Assembly: GCA_963706425.1 (NCBI GenBank)
Contig: CAVPMN010000001.1
Location: 310,001-374,000 of the forward strand
Length of the DNA: 64,000 nt
From: CAVPMN01 sp963706425
GTDB lineage: Bacteria > Actinomycetota > Acidimicrobiia > Acidimicrobiales > Acidimicrobilacustridaceae
Direction: 5' to 3'
A model generated the notes under the pieces. It had not been told where the DNA came from and searched no databases. It was given only the letters and a program-made list of their open reading frames with translations. This document shows positions 45,276 through 53,360 of this stretch, piece by piece; within the stretch, counting starts at the first letter, position 1; each line of letters starts with the position of its first letter. A program made the translations under genes and the position numbers.

Positions 45276-46509
45276 TTAGGCAGCCAGGTCGGCAGGCACC
45301 AACTGCTCGTTGAGCAGTCGGGCGTAGCGGGCCGGATCGCCCGAGACGAAGCTGCGGCAGAGCGGCAGGCCTTCGACGTAACACGAGATGTAGGCCCGCC
45401 AGGTGGGATCGGTGAGGAACTCGACCGCCTTCTCGGCCCGCACCTTGGGCAGCAGCGCCCAGCGTTCGAGATAGGCGACCACGTCGTCGACCGGGCGGTG
45501 CTCCTGGTGCAGCTGCCACGCGGCGTTGGCCCGCACCGCACCGAGCGCCTCACCTGCCTCGGACACCGCGGCGACGACCTCGGCGTCGTAGCGGATGCCG
45601 AGTGGGTGCAGGTGCTCGGCGATGACGTCCTCCGGGCGGCGGCCGACGAGCACTTCGAGACCGAGGTCGGCCAGGCCCTCGGCCAGCAGGCACTGCGGCG
45701 TGCCGACGAGGAAGATGGTCTCCTCGAGGTGACCGAGGCGACGCACCAGGCCCACCTCCTTGCGGGTGTGCTCGGTGTGGTGGCCCGGGTAGGCCTCGTG
45801 GGCGACCAGGTGGCCGAGCGTGGTGGACAGCACCGGCAGGTCGACGTTGATCGCCACCCGGCTGCGCAAGCCACCGAGGTAGTAGTTGAAGCCCGACCAG
45901 GGCTTGTCGGTGGCCAGCTCCCAGTCGACGTGCTCGCCCTCGGGCAGCCCGAAGAGCCGGTCGGTGCGCTCGCGGAAGTCGTCGGCCAACGAGTGCAGGG
46001 CGGCGTCGAGCTGGTCGGGCGGCACCGCGTGGCTCTCGCGCCAGGCGATGTAGCGATCGGCGAGCGGGCCGGCGCCCGGCAGGGCGTCGTCGAGTCGGCG
46101 ATGGGCGGCCGCCAACTCGTCGTCGGGCAACGGCGACGGCCGCACGCCGTAGCAGGCCTCGACCTCGTCGGCGTAGCCGATGTCGTCGCCGGCGATCTTG
46201 CGGGCGCTGGTGCCGAGGCCCGACCACCTGAGCGCGCAGCCAACGCCGACGCTGCGGGTCGAGATCGGCCTCGCCGCCACCGGCGTCGAGGTCGGCGACC
46301 AGCCGGTCGGCCTCTGCGGCCAATGCTCGCGGCGGGCGAACCTCGTCGGCGGCGACTCGCTGCTCGAGCTCGGGCGGGCCGTAGTAGGCGTCGACGAACC
46401 CGTCGACGTGGCGCCCCAGGCGCAGGCCGAGCTCGAGATAGCGCTCGACGAGCGACGGGCCGGTCAGCTGATCGCCTCGCGGAAGAACGAGATGGTGGCG
46501 TCCCAGCAC
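45276..46509 (-). CDS. DUF885-like metallopeptidase-type protein (one frameshift)
   Basis: About 410 aa after repair. The motif HEAYPGHHTEHT corresponds to the HExxPGHH zinc/active-site signature of the DUF885 family, a group related to thermolysin-like peptidases. An N-terminal part (RYLELGLRLGRHVDGFVDAYY) is in a different frame from the rest, with the change near 46215 before KIAGDDIGYADEVEACYGV. Later segments are TPQCLLAEGLADLGLEVLVG and EGLPLCRSFVSGDPARYARL. The start is uncertain: GTG 46509 overlaps the upstream hydrolase by 46 nt. Probably cytoplasmic. Confidence 0.72.
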
Positions 46510-47150
46510 TCCTGGGAGGTTTCGGCGTCGTGCACCTCGGGGCGCGTGTCGTTGAAGAAGGCGTGGTCGACGTCAGGGTGCACGTCGAGTGAGACGTCCT
46601 TGCCGAGGGCGATCAACTGGTCCTCGAGCGCCTTGACCTGGTCGGGAGTGAAGAAGCCGTCCTCGGCTGCGAAGTGACCACGTACCTTGGCCTGCATGGC
46701 CGACCAGTCGGGCTCGACGGCAGCCCACGGGATGATGCCGTAGAAGGGCGAGACGGCCACCACTGCATCGGGCCGCATGGTGCCGAGCAGCATGGCCAGC
46801 CCACCGCCCATGCAGAAGCCGACCACGCCGACGCCCTCGCTGGTGACCGCGTCGAGCGAGCGGAGGTGGTCGATGGCGCCCGACATGTCCTTACCGGCCT
46901 GCTCGAGGTTGAGCGCCATCATCAACTTGCCGGCCTCGTCGGGCTCGGTGGTCTTCTCGCCGTGGTAGAGGTCGGGCGCCAAGGCCACGAAGCCCTCGGC
47001 CGCGAAGCGGTCGCACACGTCCTGGATGTGGGGCACGAGGCCCCACCACTCCTGTATGACGATGACCCCCGGACCGCTGCCGGATGCGGGCACCGCCAGG
47101 TAGCCGGAACAGGTGTGGCCGTTGCTCGGGAACTCGATGATCTCACCCAT
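46464..47150 (-). CDS. Dienelactone hydrolase family protein
   Basis: 228 aa. Complete triad of the family: Cys nucleophile in VVGFCMGGGLAMLL, Asp in HFAAEDGFFTP and His in PDVDHAFFND. The opening VIVIQEWWGLVPHIQDVCDR with a Glu is also characteristic. Such enzymes hydrolyse dienelactones or other lactones and esters. TAGGGT ends 6 nt before the ATG (leaderless). It begins a minus-strand pair with the DUF885-like gene; palindrome copy 4 lies upstream. Confidence 0.9.
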   Translation of the reverse strand: MGEIIEFPSNGHTCSGYLAVPASGSGPGVIVIQEWWGLVPHIQDVCDRFAAEGFVALAPDLYHGEKTTEPDEAGKLMMALNLEQAGKDMSGAIDHLRSLDAVTSEGVGVVGFCMGGGLAMLLGTMRPDAVVAVSPFYGIIPWAAVEPDWSAMQAKVRGHFAAEDGFFTPDQVKALEDQLIALGKDVSLDVHPDVDHAFFNDTRPEVHDAETSQECWDATISFFREAIS

Positions 47151-47222
47151 GCGCGCACCCTACCGGCCGACGGCGCCGACGATCTCCCCGAACGCGGCCT
47201 TCTTGCCCGCAAACGTGTCCGC

Positions 47223-47269
47223 AAATCGGTGCGTGAAACACCCGCATGGGTTGTTTCACGCACCGATTT
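47223..47269. repeat. Palindromic element, copy 4
   Basis: 21-bp stem with one mismatch at stem position 19 (A to C, shared with copy 5), loop GCATG, and CGGGAG on the right. It is 29 nt past the stop of the PPOX gene and before the hydrolase gene, all on the minus strand. Confidence 0.85.
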
Positions 47270-47297
47270 CGGGAGGGGGTGGGGGTGGGAGGACGGG

Positions 47298-47762
47298 TTA
47301 GTAGGTGCCGCCGAGCTTGCTGTGGTCCCACGACACGATCTTCTCGGGCACGATCTCGACGGCCACCCGCTTGTGGGCCAGGCCCTGCGCGATCAGATCG
47401 GCGTCGCCGTCGTTCTGGGGGGCGAAGTAGCGCACGACCACGTCGCGGGCCACCTCCATCAGCGTCTCGGTGTCGTCGTGGATCACGGCCCGGCCGACGA
47501 TCTCGACGCCCCGCAGCTCCTCGTACTGATCGCCCGCCTCGACGAGCACGGTGATGCGGGGATCGCGCCGCAGGTTGAGCACCTTCTGGCTCTTGGCGAA
47601 CGTCTCGAAGGCGGCGTTCTCGCCGAGGAAGCCGTACCACATGGCCACGAGGTGGATGTTGCCGTCGGGCCCGATCGTGGCGATGTTCATCGTGCGGCGG
47701 CCGTGGAGGAACTCGTGGATCTCCTCGTCGGTCATCTTGATCTGGTCACGGCGCTTGGCCAT
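47298..47762 (-). CDS. PPOX-class F420/FMN-binding split-barrel protein
   Basis: 154 aa. It is a pyridoxamine-phosphate-oxidase-like fold with FLHGRRTMNIATIGPDGNIH, LVAMWYGFLGENAAFETFA, KVLNLRRDPRITVLVEAG and a late KIVSWDHSKLGGTY. Actinobacterial members of this class bind F420 or FMN and reduce small molecules. F420 use is consistent with the luciferase-like genes at 56-61 kb but is not proven by sequence. It is followed by palindrome copy 4. Confidence 0.82.
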   Translation of the reverse strand: MAKRRDQIKMTDEEIHEFLHGRRTMNIATIGPDGNIHLVAMWYGFLGENAAFETFAKSQKVLNLRRDPRITVLVEAGDQYEELRGVEIVGRAVIHDDTETLMEVARDVVVRYFAPQNDGDADLIAQGLAHKRVAVEIVPEKIVSWDHSKLGGTY

Positions 47763-47810
47763 CTCGTTCCCTTCGGTGGTGGGCCGACACGGCCCGGCGG
47801 GTGGCGGACA

Positions 47811-48614
47811 TCAGAACACATCGCCCTTGAAGAGCTCGGGTGCGATCGGGCAGTCGGTGCGGCGCAGGGCGTCGGCGACGGGTTCGGGGCCGCGAGGCCC
47901 GACGATGGCGTCGATCAGGTCGAGCGGCACGATCTCGTCGTCGGCGTCCCAGGGGTCGGTGGGATCGATGACCCGCTTGCGGAGCCCCTCCCACATGCGC
48001 GCCGGCAAGAGCCGACCGACGCCCCCGACCAGCCACACCGGCCGCTCGGCGTGCTTGGCCACGGCGGCCGCCGCCCGCGAGCCCGACACCGCCAACGCCT
48101 CGGTGGGGCCGATGGCCGAGGCTTCGAGCACGACCACGTCGGCGTCGGCGGCTGCCGGGCCGAGACCGGCCTGGGGGACGTCGATGGCGTCGACCTCGGC
48201 GCCGAGTAGGCGGCCCACCAGACCCGAGCCCTCGCCCAGCGCGTCGATCACCAGCACCTCGAGATCACCCCTGCGTGGGAGCGCCTCGCCCACCACGTCG
48301 GGCCAACCCAACACCGCAACGGTGGCCGCGTCGGGCAGGGCGTGGGCCAGCTCGGCGGCGGTGGTGTCGGCGGCCAGCTCGCCTGACGCCTCCCAGATCT
48401 CCGCGGCCGGATCGCCGGCGGTGAGCACCCGGGCCGCGAACCACAGCAGCGGCCCGGAGGTCGGCTGGCGCGACACGATGCGCCGGCACGCGGTGACCAG
48501 CCCCTGCGGATCACCGCTGAACGACGCCAGCGCCCTCGCCGTCTCCTGCACGAGCAGGTCCTGCGACGCGCCCGAGGCCCGGGCGACGTAGCGGAGCCTC
48601 TCGATCGGGTGCAC
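47811..48614 (-). CDS. eIF2B-alpha-like / sugar-phosphate isomerase-like protein
   Basis: 267 aa from GTG 48614. Helical N-terminus (IERLRYVARASGASQDLLVQ) and a Rossmann-like C-terminus with VVVLEASAIGPTEALAVSGS followed by RAAAAVAKHAERPVWLVGG. This matches the eIF2B-alpha/ribose-1,5-bisphosphate isomerase pattern. The family includes translation-factor-like and sugar-isomerase members, and the active one here is unclear. A soluble protein with no neighbours that fix its role. Confidence 0.5.
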   Translation of the reverse strand: MHPIERLRYVARASGASQDLLVQETARALASFSGDPQGLVTACRRIVSRQPTSGPLLWFAARVLTAGDPAAEIWEASGELAADTTAAELAHALPDAATVAVLGWPDVVGEALPRRGDLEVLVIDALGEGSGLVGRLLGAEVDAIDVPQAGLGPAAADADVVVLEASAIGPTEALAVSGSRAAAAVAKHAERPVWLVGGVGRLLPARMWEGLRKRVIDPTDPWDADDEIVPLDLIDAIVGPRGPEPVADALRRTDCPIAPELFKGDVF

Positions 48615-48637
48615 GCAGCTGTTCTATCGGCTCCGGG

Positions 48638-49162
48638 TCAGAGTCCGGGCTTCCAGATCATGTCGATCATGAGCAGCAGGAAGATGAGGTGGAGGAGGCC
48701 GCCGTACATGCCGGCGCGCTTGCCCCGCTCCTGCAGCTCGGCGACCTCGGCCGGCGGACCGCCCTGGGTGGGCGTGCCGCCACCGGAGACCAGCCGCTCC
48801 TGCAGCGCGTTCATCGCCTTCAGGTTGGGCCCGTGCAGGAAAAGCGACACGCCGACACCGAGGATGAACAGGAGGAACGCGATCGAGATCCACGTCTGGT
48901 CGAAGCCCCACGGCTCGGAGACCGCCACCAGCACGATGCCCGTGAGCCCGGCCGCGTAGATCGGATAGGTGGTGAGGCCCTTGCCCAGCGCGAGCGCCGT
49001 GCTGTTCATGGCGTAGGACTGCGCGGGCTCCATCTTGCGGGCCCGCGACGCCAGCGCCGGCCACACGAACGACGAGCCGAACCCGATCACCACGGCGATG
49101 AGGTGGAGTAGCAACAACAGCTGGTAGCCGAAGTCGTTTTCGAGAAGCTTTGCAAACACCAT
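48638..49162 (-). CDS. DUF2269-like membrane protein (first paralog)
   Basis: 174 aa with four hydrophobic spans: LLLLLHLIAVVIGFGSSFV, YAAGLTGIVLVAVSE, ISIAFLLFILGVGVSLFL and LLHLIFLLLMIDMIW. The pattern, with a His in the first span and WKPGL at the end, resembles DUF2269/CopD-like inner-membrane proteins. The next gene upstream encodes a paralog. Function unknown; the histidines could bind heme or copper (inference). Confidence 0.65.
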   Translation of the reverse strand: MVFAKLLENDFGYQLLLLLHLIAVVIGFGSSFVWPALASRARKMEPAQSYAMNSTALALGKGLTTYPIYAAGLTGIVLVAVSEPWGFDQTWISIAFLLFILGVGVSLFLHGPNLKAMNALQERLVSGGGTPTQGGPPAEVAELQERGKRAGMYGGLLHLIFLLLMIDMIWKPGL

Positions 49163-49174
49163 GTCGTCTCCCTC

Positions 49175-49642
49175 TCAGATTCCTGGCTTGAAGATCATGA
49201 GCCAGAGCATCACCAGCAGCGAGATGTGGATGAGTCCCCCGAACGCGGCCACTCGCTTGGCGGCTGACTGGTCGCCCCCGGCCACACGACGTTGCGCGGG
49301 CACGACGGCGAGAGCGTAGACGAGAGCCTGCGCCACCCAGATGATCACCGCGGTGAGCAACCAGCCCTGCGACATCTCCCACTGCAGGATGTCGGTGCCG
49401 GGCAGTTCGCTGAGCCCGGCGAGTCCGAAGCCGATGAACCCCGTGAACACGATGGCCGGCAACGAGATGCGCATGCCCGCATTGGCCTGGGCGGCGGCCA
49501 CCGTTGCCCCCTCTCCCCGACGGGCGGCGAAGCGGTAGAGGAACGGGTTCACGAAGGCGGCGCCGAAGGCCACGATGGCCCCGAGCACATGGAGGAGCAG
49601 GAAGACCTTGTAGGACGTCGAGTTGAGCTCGGCCAGCACCAC
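49175..49642 (-). CDS. DUF2269-like membrane protein (second paralog)
   Basis: 155 aa with four hydrophobic spans and the same plan as its neighbour: VFLLLHVLGAIVAFGAAFV at the start, TGFIGFGLAGLSELPG, LTAVIIWVAQALVYALAV, and LIHISLLVMLWLMIFKPGI at the end. The shared His positions in spans one and four and the KPG end show a tandem duplication or a two-subunit membrane complex. The genes are 12 nt apart and probably co-transcribed. Confidence 0.65.
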   Translation of the reverse strand: MVLAELNSTSYKVFLLLHVLGAIVAFGAAFVNPFLYRFAARRGEGATVAAAQANAGMRISLPAIVFTGFIGFGLAGLSELPGTDILQWEMSQGWLLTAVIIWVAQALVYALAVVPAQRRVAGGDQSAAKRVAAFGGLIHISLLVMLWLMIFKPGI

Positions 49643-49712
49643 GATCGTTGGCTCCTTCTCTCAGGGTCGGCGAGTGTGCCCGGGCGAAGCTACCCGCGCT
49701 ACGTTTCCCGCC

Positions 49713-50201
49713 GTGGCAACCGACGTTCCGGCCGACACCCCGCTGACCCGACTGGGTGGAGAGACCCGCCCGATCAGCGAGTGGACCACCACCTTCCATC
49801 TCGCCATCGTCGCCCTCGATCCGTTCACCTACGAGAGTGCGTGGCTGCTCGACACCGCAGGGCGGATCCTGCGGGTGTTCGCCGAGGCCGACTGCCGCAC
49901 GGCGCTGCTCGTCACCTGCGGCGACGACGAGGGCAAGGCCTTCCTCGGCCCGTGGGCCGACGAGTTCCTCGCCTTCTCCGACCCCGACCGGCTGGCCGTC
50001 AAGGGCTTCGGCCTCGAACGCCTACCCGCGTTCGTCCACATCAACCAGGCCCAACAGCTCGAGACCAAGGCCGAAGGGTGGGCGCCCGACGAGTGGCGAG
50101 CGGTGGCCGACCACCTCGCCGAGCGCATGAGCTGGAGCCCGCCCTCGATCCCGGCGGTCTCCGACCCGGCCCCCTACGCCGGCACCCCTGCGCTCGGCTG
50201 A
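49713..50201 (+). CDS. Thioredoxin-fold-like hypothetical protein
   Basis: 162 aa from GTG 49713; TACGTT ends 7 nt before it. After a short leader (DVPADTPLTRLGGETRP) it has FHLAIVALDPFTYESAWLLD, CRTALLVTCGDDEGKAFLGP and FGLERLPAFVHINQ, whose LPAF resembles the cis-proline loop of thioredoxin folds. There is no CxxC, so redox activity is doubtful. It converges with fumC across palindrome copy 5. Confidence 0.55.
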   Translation: MATDVPADTPLTRLGGETRPISEWTTTFHLAIVALDPFTYESAWLLDTAGRILRVFAEADCRTALLVTCGDDEGKAFLGPWADEFLAFSDPDRLAVKGFGLERLPAFVHINQAQQLETKAEGWAPDEWRAVADHLAERMSWSPPSIPAVSDPAPYAGTPALG

Positions 50202-50217
50202 CGCCCTCTCTTTCCCG

Positions 50218-50264
50218 AAATCGGTGCGTGAAACACCCGTATCGGTTGTTTCACGCACCGATTC
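50218..50264. repeat. Palindromic element, copy 5
   Basis: 21-bp stem with mismatches at positions 1 and 19, loop GTATC, flanked by TCCCG and CGGGAG so that the imperfect stem reaches about 25 bp. It lies between convergent genes. Confidence 0.85.
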
Positions 50265-50300
50265 CGGGAGTTGGGGTGAGAAGCCTTGGGCTGACGTCCG

Positions 50301-51722
50301 TCAGGTCGCCAGGCCGCCCTCGGTCATCCCCAACACATTCAGCGCCCGGTCGAGCTCGGCCGCCGTCATCAGGCGCTGCTCCAGCACGAGCTCTCGGATC
50401 GAGCGGCCGCTGCGCACCGACTCCTTGATGATCTCGGCCGTCTTCTCGTAGCCGAGGAACGGGTTGAGCGCCGTGCCGATCGACGGCGACGCCTCGGCGT
50501 AGGCGGCCAGCCGCTCGACGTTGGCCTCGATGCCCGCGATGCACCGCTCGTCGAAGAGTCGGCAGGCGTTGGCGAGGAACCGGATCGACTCGAGCAGGTT
50601 GCGGGCCATCATCGGCATGTAGACGTTGAGCTCGAAGTTGCCCTGCGAGCCGGCGAACGCCACCGCAGTGTCGTTGCCGAGCACCTGCACCGCCACCTGG
50701 GTGACCGCCTCGGGGATGACCGGGTTGACCTTCCCGGGCATGATCGACGAACCCGGCTGGAGATCGGGCAGGCGGATCTCGGCCAGGCCGGTGCGGGGCC
50801 CGCTGCCCATCCAGCGCAGGTCGTTCGCGATCTTGATCAACGCCACCGCCAACGTGCGGATGGCTGCCGACACCTCGACCAGACCGTCACGCGCGCTTTG
50901 CGCGGCGAAGTGGTCGGACGCTTCGGCGAACGGGAGACCGGTGGCCTCGGTGAGGGCGGCGATGACCTTGCCGGCGAAGCTCGGTGGCGCGTTGATGCCG
51001 GTGCCCACGGCGGTGCCTCCGAGCGGCAGCTGCTCGGCGCGCGGCAGGGCATCCTCGAGGCGGGCGATGGCATCGTCGATCTGGGCGGCGTAGCCACCGA
51101 ACTCCTGGCCGAGCGTGACCGGGGTGGCGTCCATCAGATGGGTGCGACCCGACTTCACCACTCGTGCGAACTCACGCTGCTTGCGCCGCAACCCGGCACG
51201 CAGCTGCTCGAGCGCCGGGACCAGATCGCGCGCCACGCCTTCGACGACGGCCACGTGCATGGCGGAGGGAAACACATCGTTCGACGACTGCGACGCATTG
51301 ACGTGGTCGTTGGGATGGACCGCGCCGGGCTCGCCGAGCCGCTCGGATGCCAGGTTGGCCAACACCTCGTTCATGTTCATGTTCGACGAGGTGCCCGACC
51401 CGGTCTGGAACACGTCGACAGGGAACTGCTCGTCCCAGAACCCGTCGGCCACCTCGTCGGCCGCGTCGGCGATGGCACGGCCGATGCGCTTGTCGACCTG
51501 GGGCACCGACCGCAGCGAGGCGTTGACCATCGCCGCCTCGCGCTTGATCAACGCCAGGGCGCGGATGAGCCTCGGTTCGATGTGCAGGCCGGAGATGGGG
51601 AAGTTCTCGACGGCCCGCTGGGTCTGAGCGCCCCACTTGGCGTGGGCCGGCACCAGCACCTCGCCCATCGAATCGTGCTCGACCCGGTGAGGCAGCTCGG
51701 CCGGAAGGGCGTCATCGGTCAT
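50301..51722 (-). CDS. fumC: Class II fumarase
   Basis: 473 aa. It interconverts fumarate and malate without Fe-S clusters. Signature GSSIMPGKVNPV is intact, with TGSGTSSNMNMNEVLANLA, NDHVNASQSSNDVFPSAMH, SGRTHLMDATPVTLGQEF and NPFLGYEKTAEIIKESVRSG. It follows the class I fumarase gene with a 4-nt ATGA overlap, so both isozymes are made from one message. The C-terminus ends about 35 nt from palindrome copy 5. Confidence 0.94.
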   Translation of the reverse strand: MTDDALPAELPHRVEHDSMGEVLVPAHAKWGAQTQRAVENFPISGLHIEPRLIRALALIKREAAMVNASLRSVPQVDKRIGRAIADAADEVADGFWDEQFPVDVFQTGSGTSSNMNMNEVLANLASERLGEPGAVHPNDHVNASQSSNDVFPSAMHVAVVEGVARDLVPALEQLRAGLRRKQREFARVVKSGRTHLMDATPVTLGQEFGGYAAQIDDAIARLEDALPRAEQLPLGGTAVGTGINAPPSFAGKVIAALTEATGLPFAEASDHFAAQSARDGLVEVSAAIRTLAVALIKIANDLRWMGSGPRTGLAEIRLPDLQPGSSIMPGKVNPVIPEAVTQVAVQVLGNDTAVAFAGSQGNFELNVYMPMMARNLLESIRFLANACRLFDERCIAGIEANVERLAAYAEASPSIGTALNPFLGYEKTAEIIKESVRSGRSIRELVLEQRLMTAAELDRALNVLGMTEGGLAT

Positions 51723-53353
51723 GACCTCATCATGACGGGCCGCGAGACCTCCGAGAAGAAATCGTTGCCTTTGTCGTCGACCACGATGAACGCAGGGAAG
51801 TCCTCGACCTCGATCATCCAGACCGCCTCCATGCCCAGCTCGGGATATTCGACGACCTCGACCTTCTTGATGCACTCCTGGGCCAGCCGGGCGGCCGGGC
51901 CACCGATCGACCCGAGGTAGAAGCCGCCGTGGCGCTTGCAGGCGGCGGTCACCTGATTGGAGCGGTTGCCCTTGGCCACCATCACATGGCTGCCACCGGC
52001 CTCCATGAACTCGCCGACGTAGGAGTCCATGCGACCGGCGGTGGTGGGGCCGAACGACCCGGACGCGTAGCCGTCGGGGGTCTTGGCCGGGCCGGCGTAG
52101 TAGACGGGATGGTCCCGGAGATAGGCGGGCATGGGCTCGCCGGAGTCGAGCCGCTCCTTGATCTTCGAGTGGGCGATGTCGCGAGCCACCACCATCGGCC
52201 CCGACAGCATCACGCGGGTCTTCACGGGCAGACGCGACAGCTCGGCGCGGATGTCGGCCATGGGCCGATTGAGGTCGATGCGCACGACCTCGTCGGACAG
52301 GTCGTCGTCGGTGACCTCCGGGAGATAGGAGGCCGGGTCGGTCTCGAGCTGTTCGAGGAACACCCCTTCGGCCGTGATCTTGCCCTTGGCCTGGCGGTCG
52401 GCCGAGCACGACACCGCGAGCGCGACCGGGCACGATGCGCCGTGACGAGGCAGCCGGATGACACGGACGTCGTGGCAGAAGTACTTGCCACCGAACTGCG
52501 CGCCGATGCCGAAGGCCTGCGTGAGCTTCAACACCTCGGCCTCGAGCTCGACGTCGCGGAACGCGTGACCCGCCTCGCTGCCGGCGAGCGGCAGGGTGTC
52601 GAGGTAGCGGGCCGACGCCAGCTTGGCGGTCTCGACCGCCATCTCGGCCGACGTGCCGCCCACGACCAGCGCGAGGTGATAGGGCGGGCAGGCGGCGGTG
52701 CCGAGACCGCGCAGCTTCTCGTCGAGGAACTCCATCAGGCGCGTGGGGGTGAGCAGCGCCTTGGTCTCCTGGAAGAGCAGGCTCTTGTTGGCCGAGCCGC
52801 CGCCCTTGGCCATGAACAAGAAGCTGTAGGCGCTGCCGTCGACAGCGGCGATCTTGATCTCGGCCGGCAGGTTGGTCTTGGTGTTGACCTCGTCCCACAT
52901 CGTCAGCGGCGCCATCTGCGAATAGCGGAGGTTGGCGTCGCGGTAGGTCTCGAAGATGCCGAGGGAGATCGCTTCCTCGTCGCCCCCGGGCGTGAGGACG
53001 TATTGGCCCTTCTTGGCTTTGACGATGGCGGTGCCGGTGTCCTGACACATCGGCAGCACACCACCGGCCGAGATGCAGGCGTTGCGCAACAGGTCGAGGG
53101 CCACGAAGCGGTCGTTGCCCGACGCCTCAGGGTCGTCGAGGATGGCCCGCAGCTGGGCGAGGTGACCGGGGCGCAGCAGATGGGCGATGTCCCACATGGC
53201 CTGGCGGGTGAGCCGGGTGATGGCCGCCAGCTCGACCTCGAGGAAGGTGCGCCCTCCCGCAGTGAAGGTGGAGACCCCCTGGTCGGTGAGCAGTCGGTAG
53301 GGGGTGTCGTCAGGGCCGAGCGGGAACAGCTCCTGGAAGGCGAACTCGGTCAT
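51719..53353 (-). CDS. fumA: Class I Fe-S fumarase
   Basis: 544 aa from ATG 53353; an in-frame TTG two codons earlier is also possible. It is the iron-sulfur-dependent fumarase: cluster Cys in VLPMCQDTGTAIVK, GTAACPPYHLALVVGG and VSCSADRQAKGK. The N-terminal alpha domain and C-terminal beta domain (DLNRPMADIRAELSRLPVKT, GSFGPTTAGRMDSYVGEFM) are fused as in FumA/FumB. Its stop overlaps the fumC start. The Fe-S enzyme is oxygen-sensitive while FumC is not. Confidence 0.93.
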   Translation of the reverse strand: MTEFAFQELFPLGPDDTPYRLLTDQGVSTFTAGGRTFLEVELAAITRLTRQAMWDIAHLLRPGHLAQLRAILDDPEASGNDRFVALDLLRNACISAGGVLPMCQDTGTAIVKAKKGQYVLTPGGDEEAISLGIFETYRDANLRYSQMAPLTMWDEVNTKTNLPAEIKIAAVDGSAYSFLFMAKGGGSANKSLLFQETKALLTPTRLMEFLDEKLRGLGTAACPPYHLALVVGGTSAEMAVETAKLASARYLDTLPLAGSEAGHAFRDVELEAEVLKLTQAFGIGAQFGGKYFCHDVRVIRLPRHGASCPVALAVSCSADRQAKGKITAEGVFLEQLETDPASYLPEVTDDDLSDEVVRIDLNRPMADIRAELSRLPVKTRVMLSGPMVVARDIAHSKIKERLDSGEPMPAYLRDHPVYYAGPAKTPDGYASGSFGPTTAGRMDSYVGEFMEAGGSHVMVAKGNRSNQVTAACKRHGGFYLGSIGGPAARLAQECIKKVEVVEYPELGMEAVWMIEVEDFPAFIVVDDKGNDFFSEVSRPVMMRS

Positions 53354-53360
53354 CGACAAC

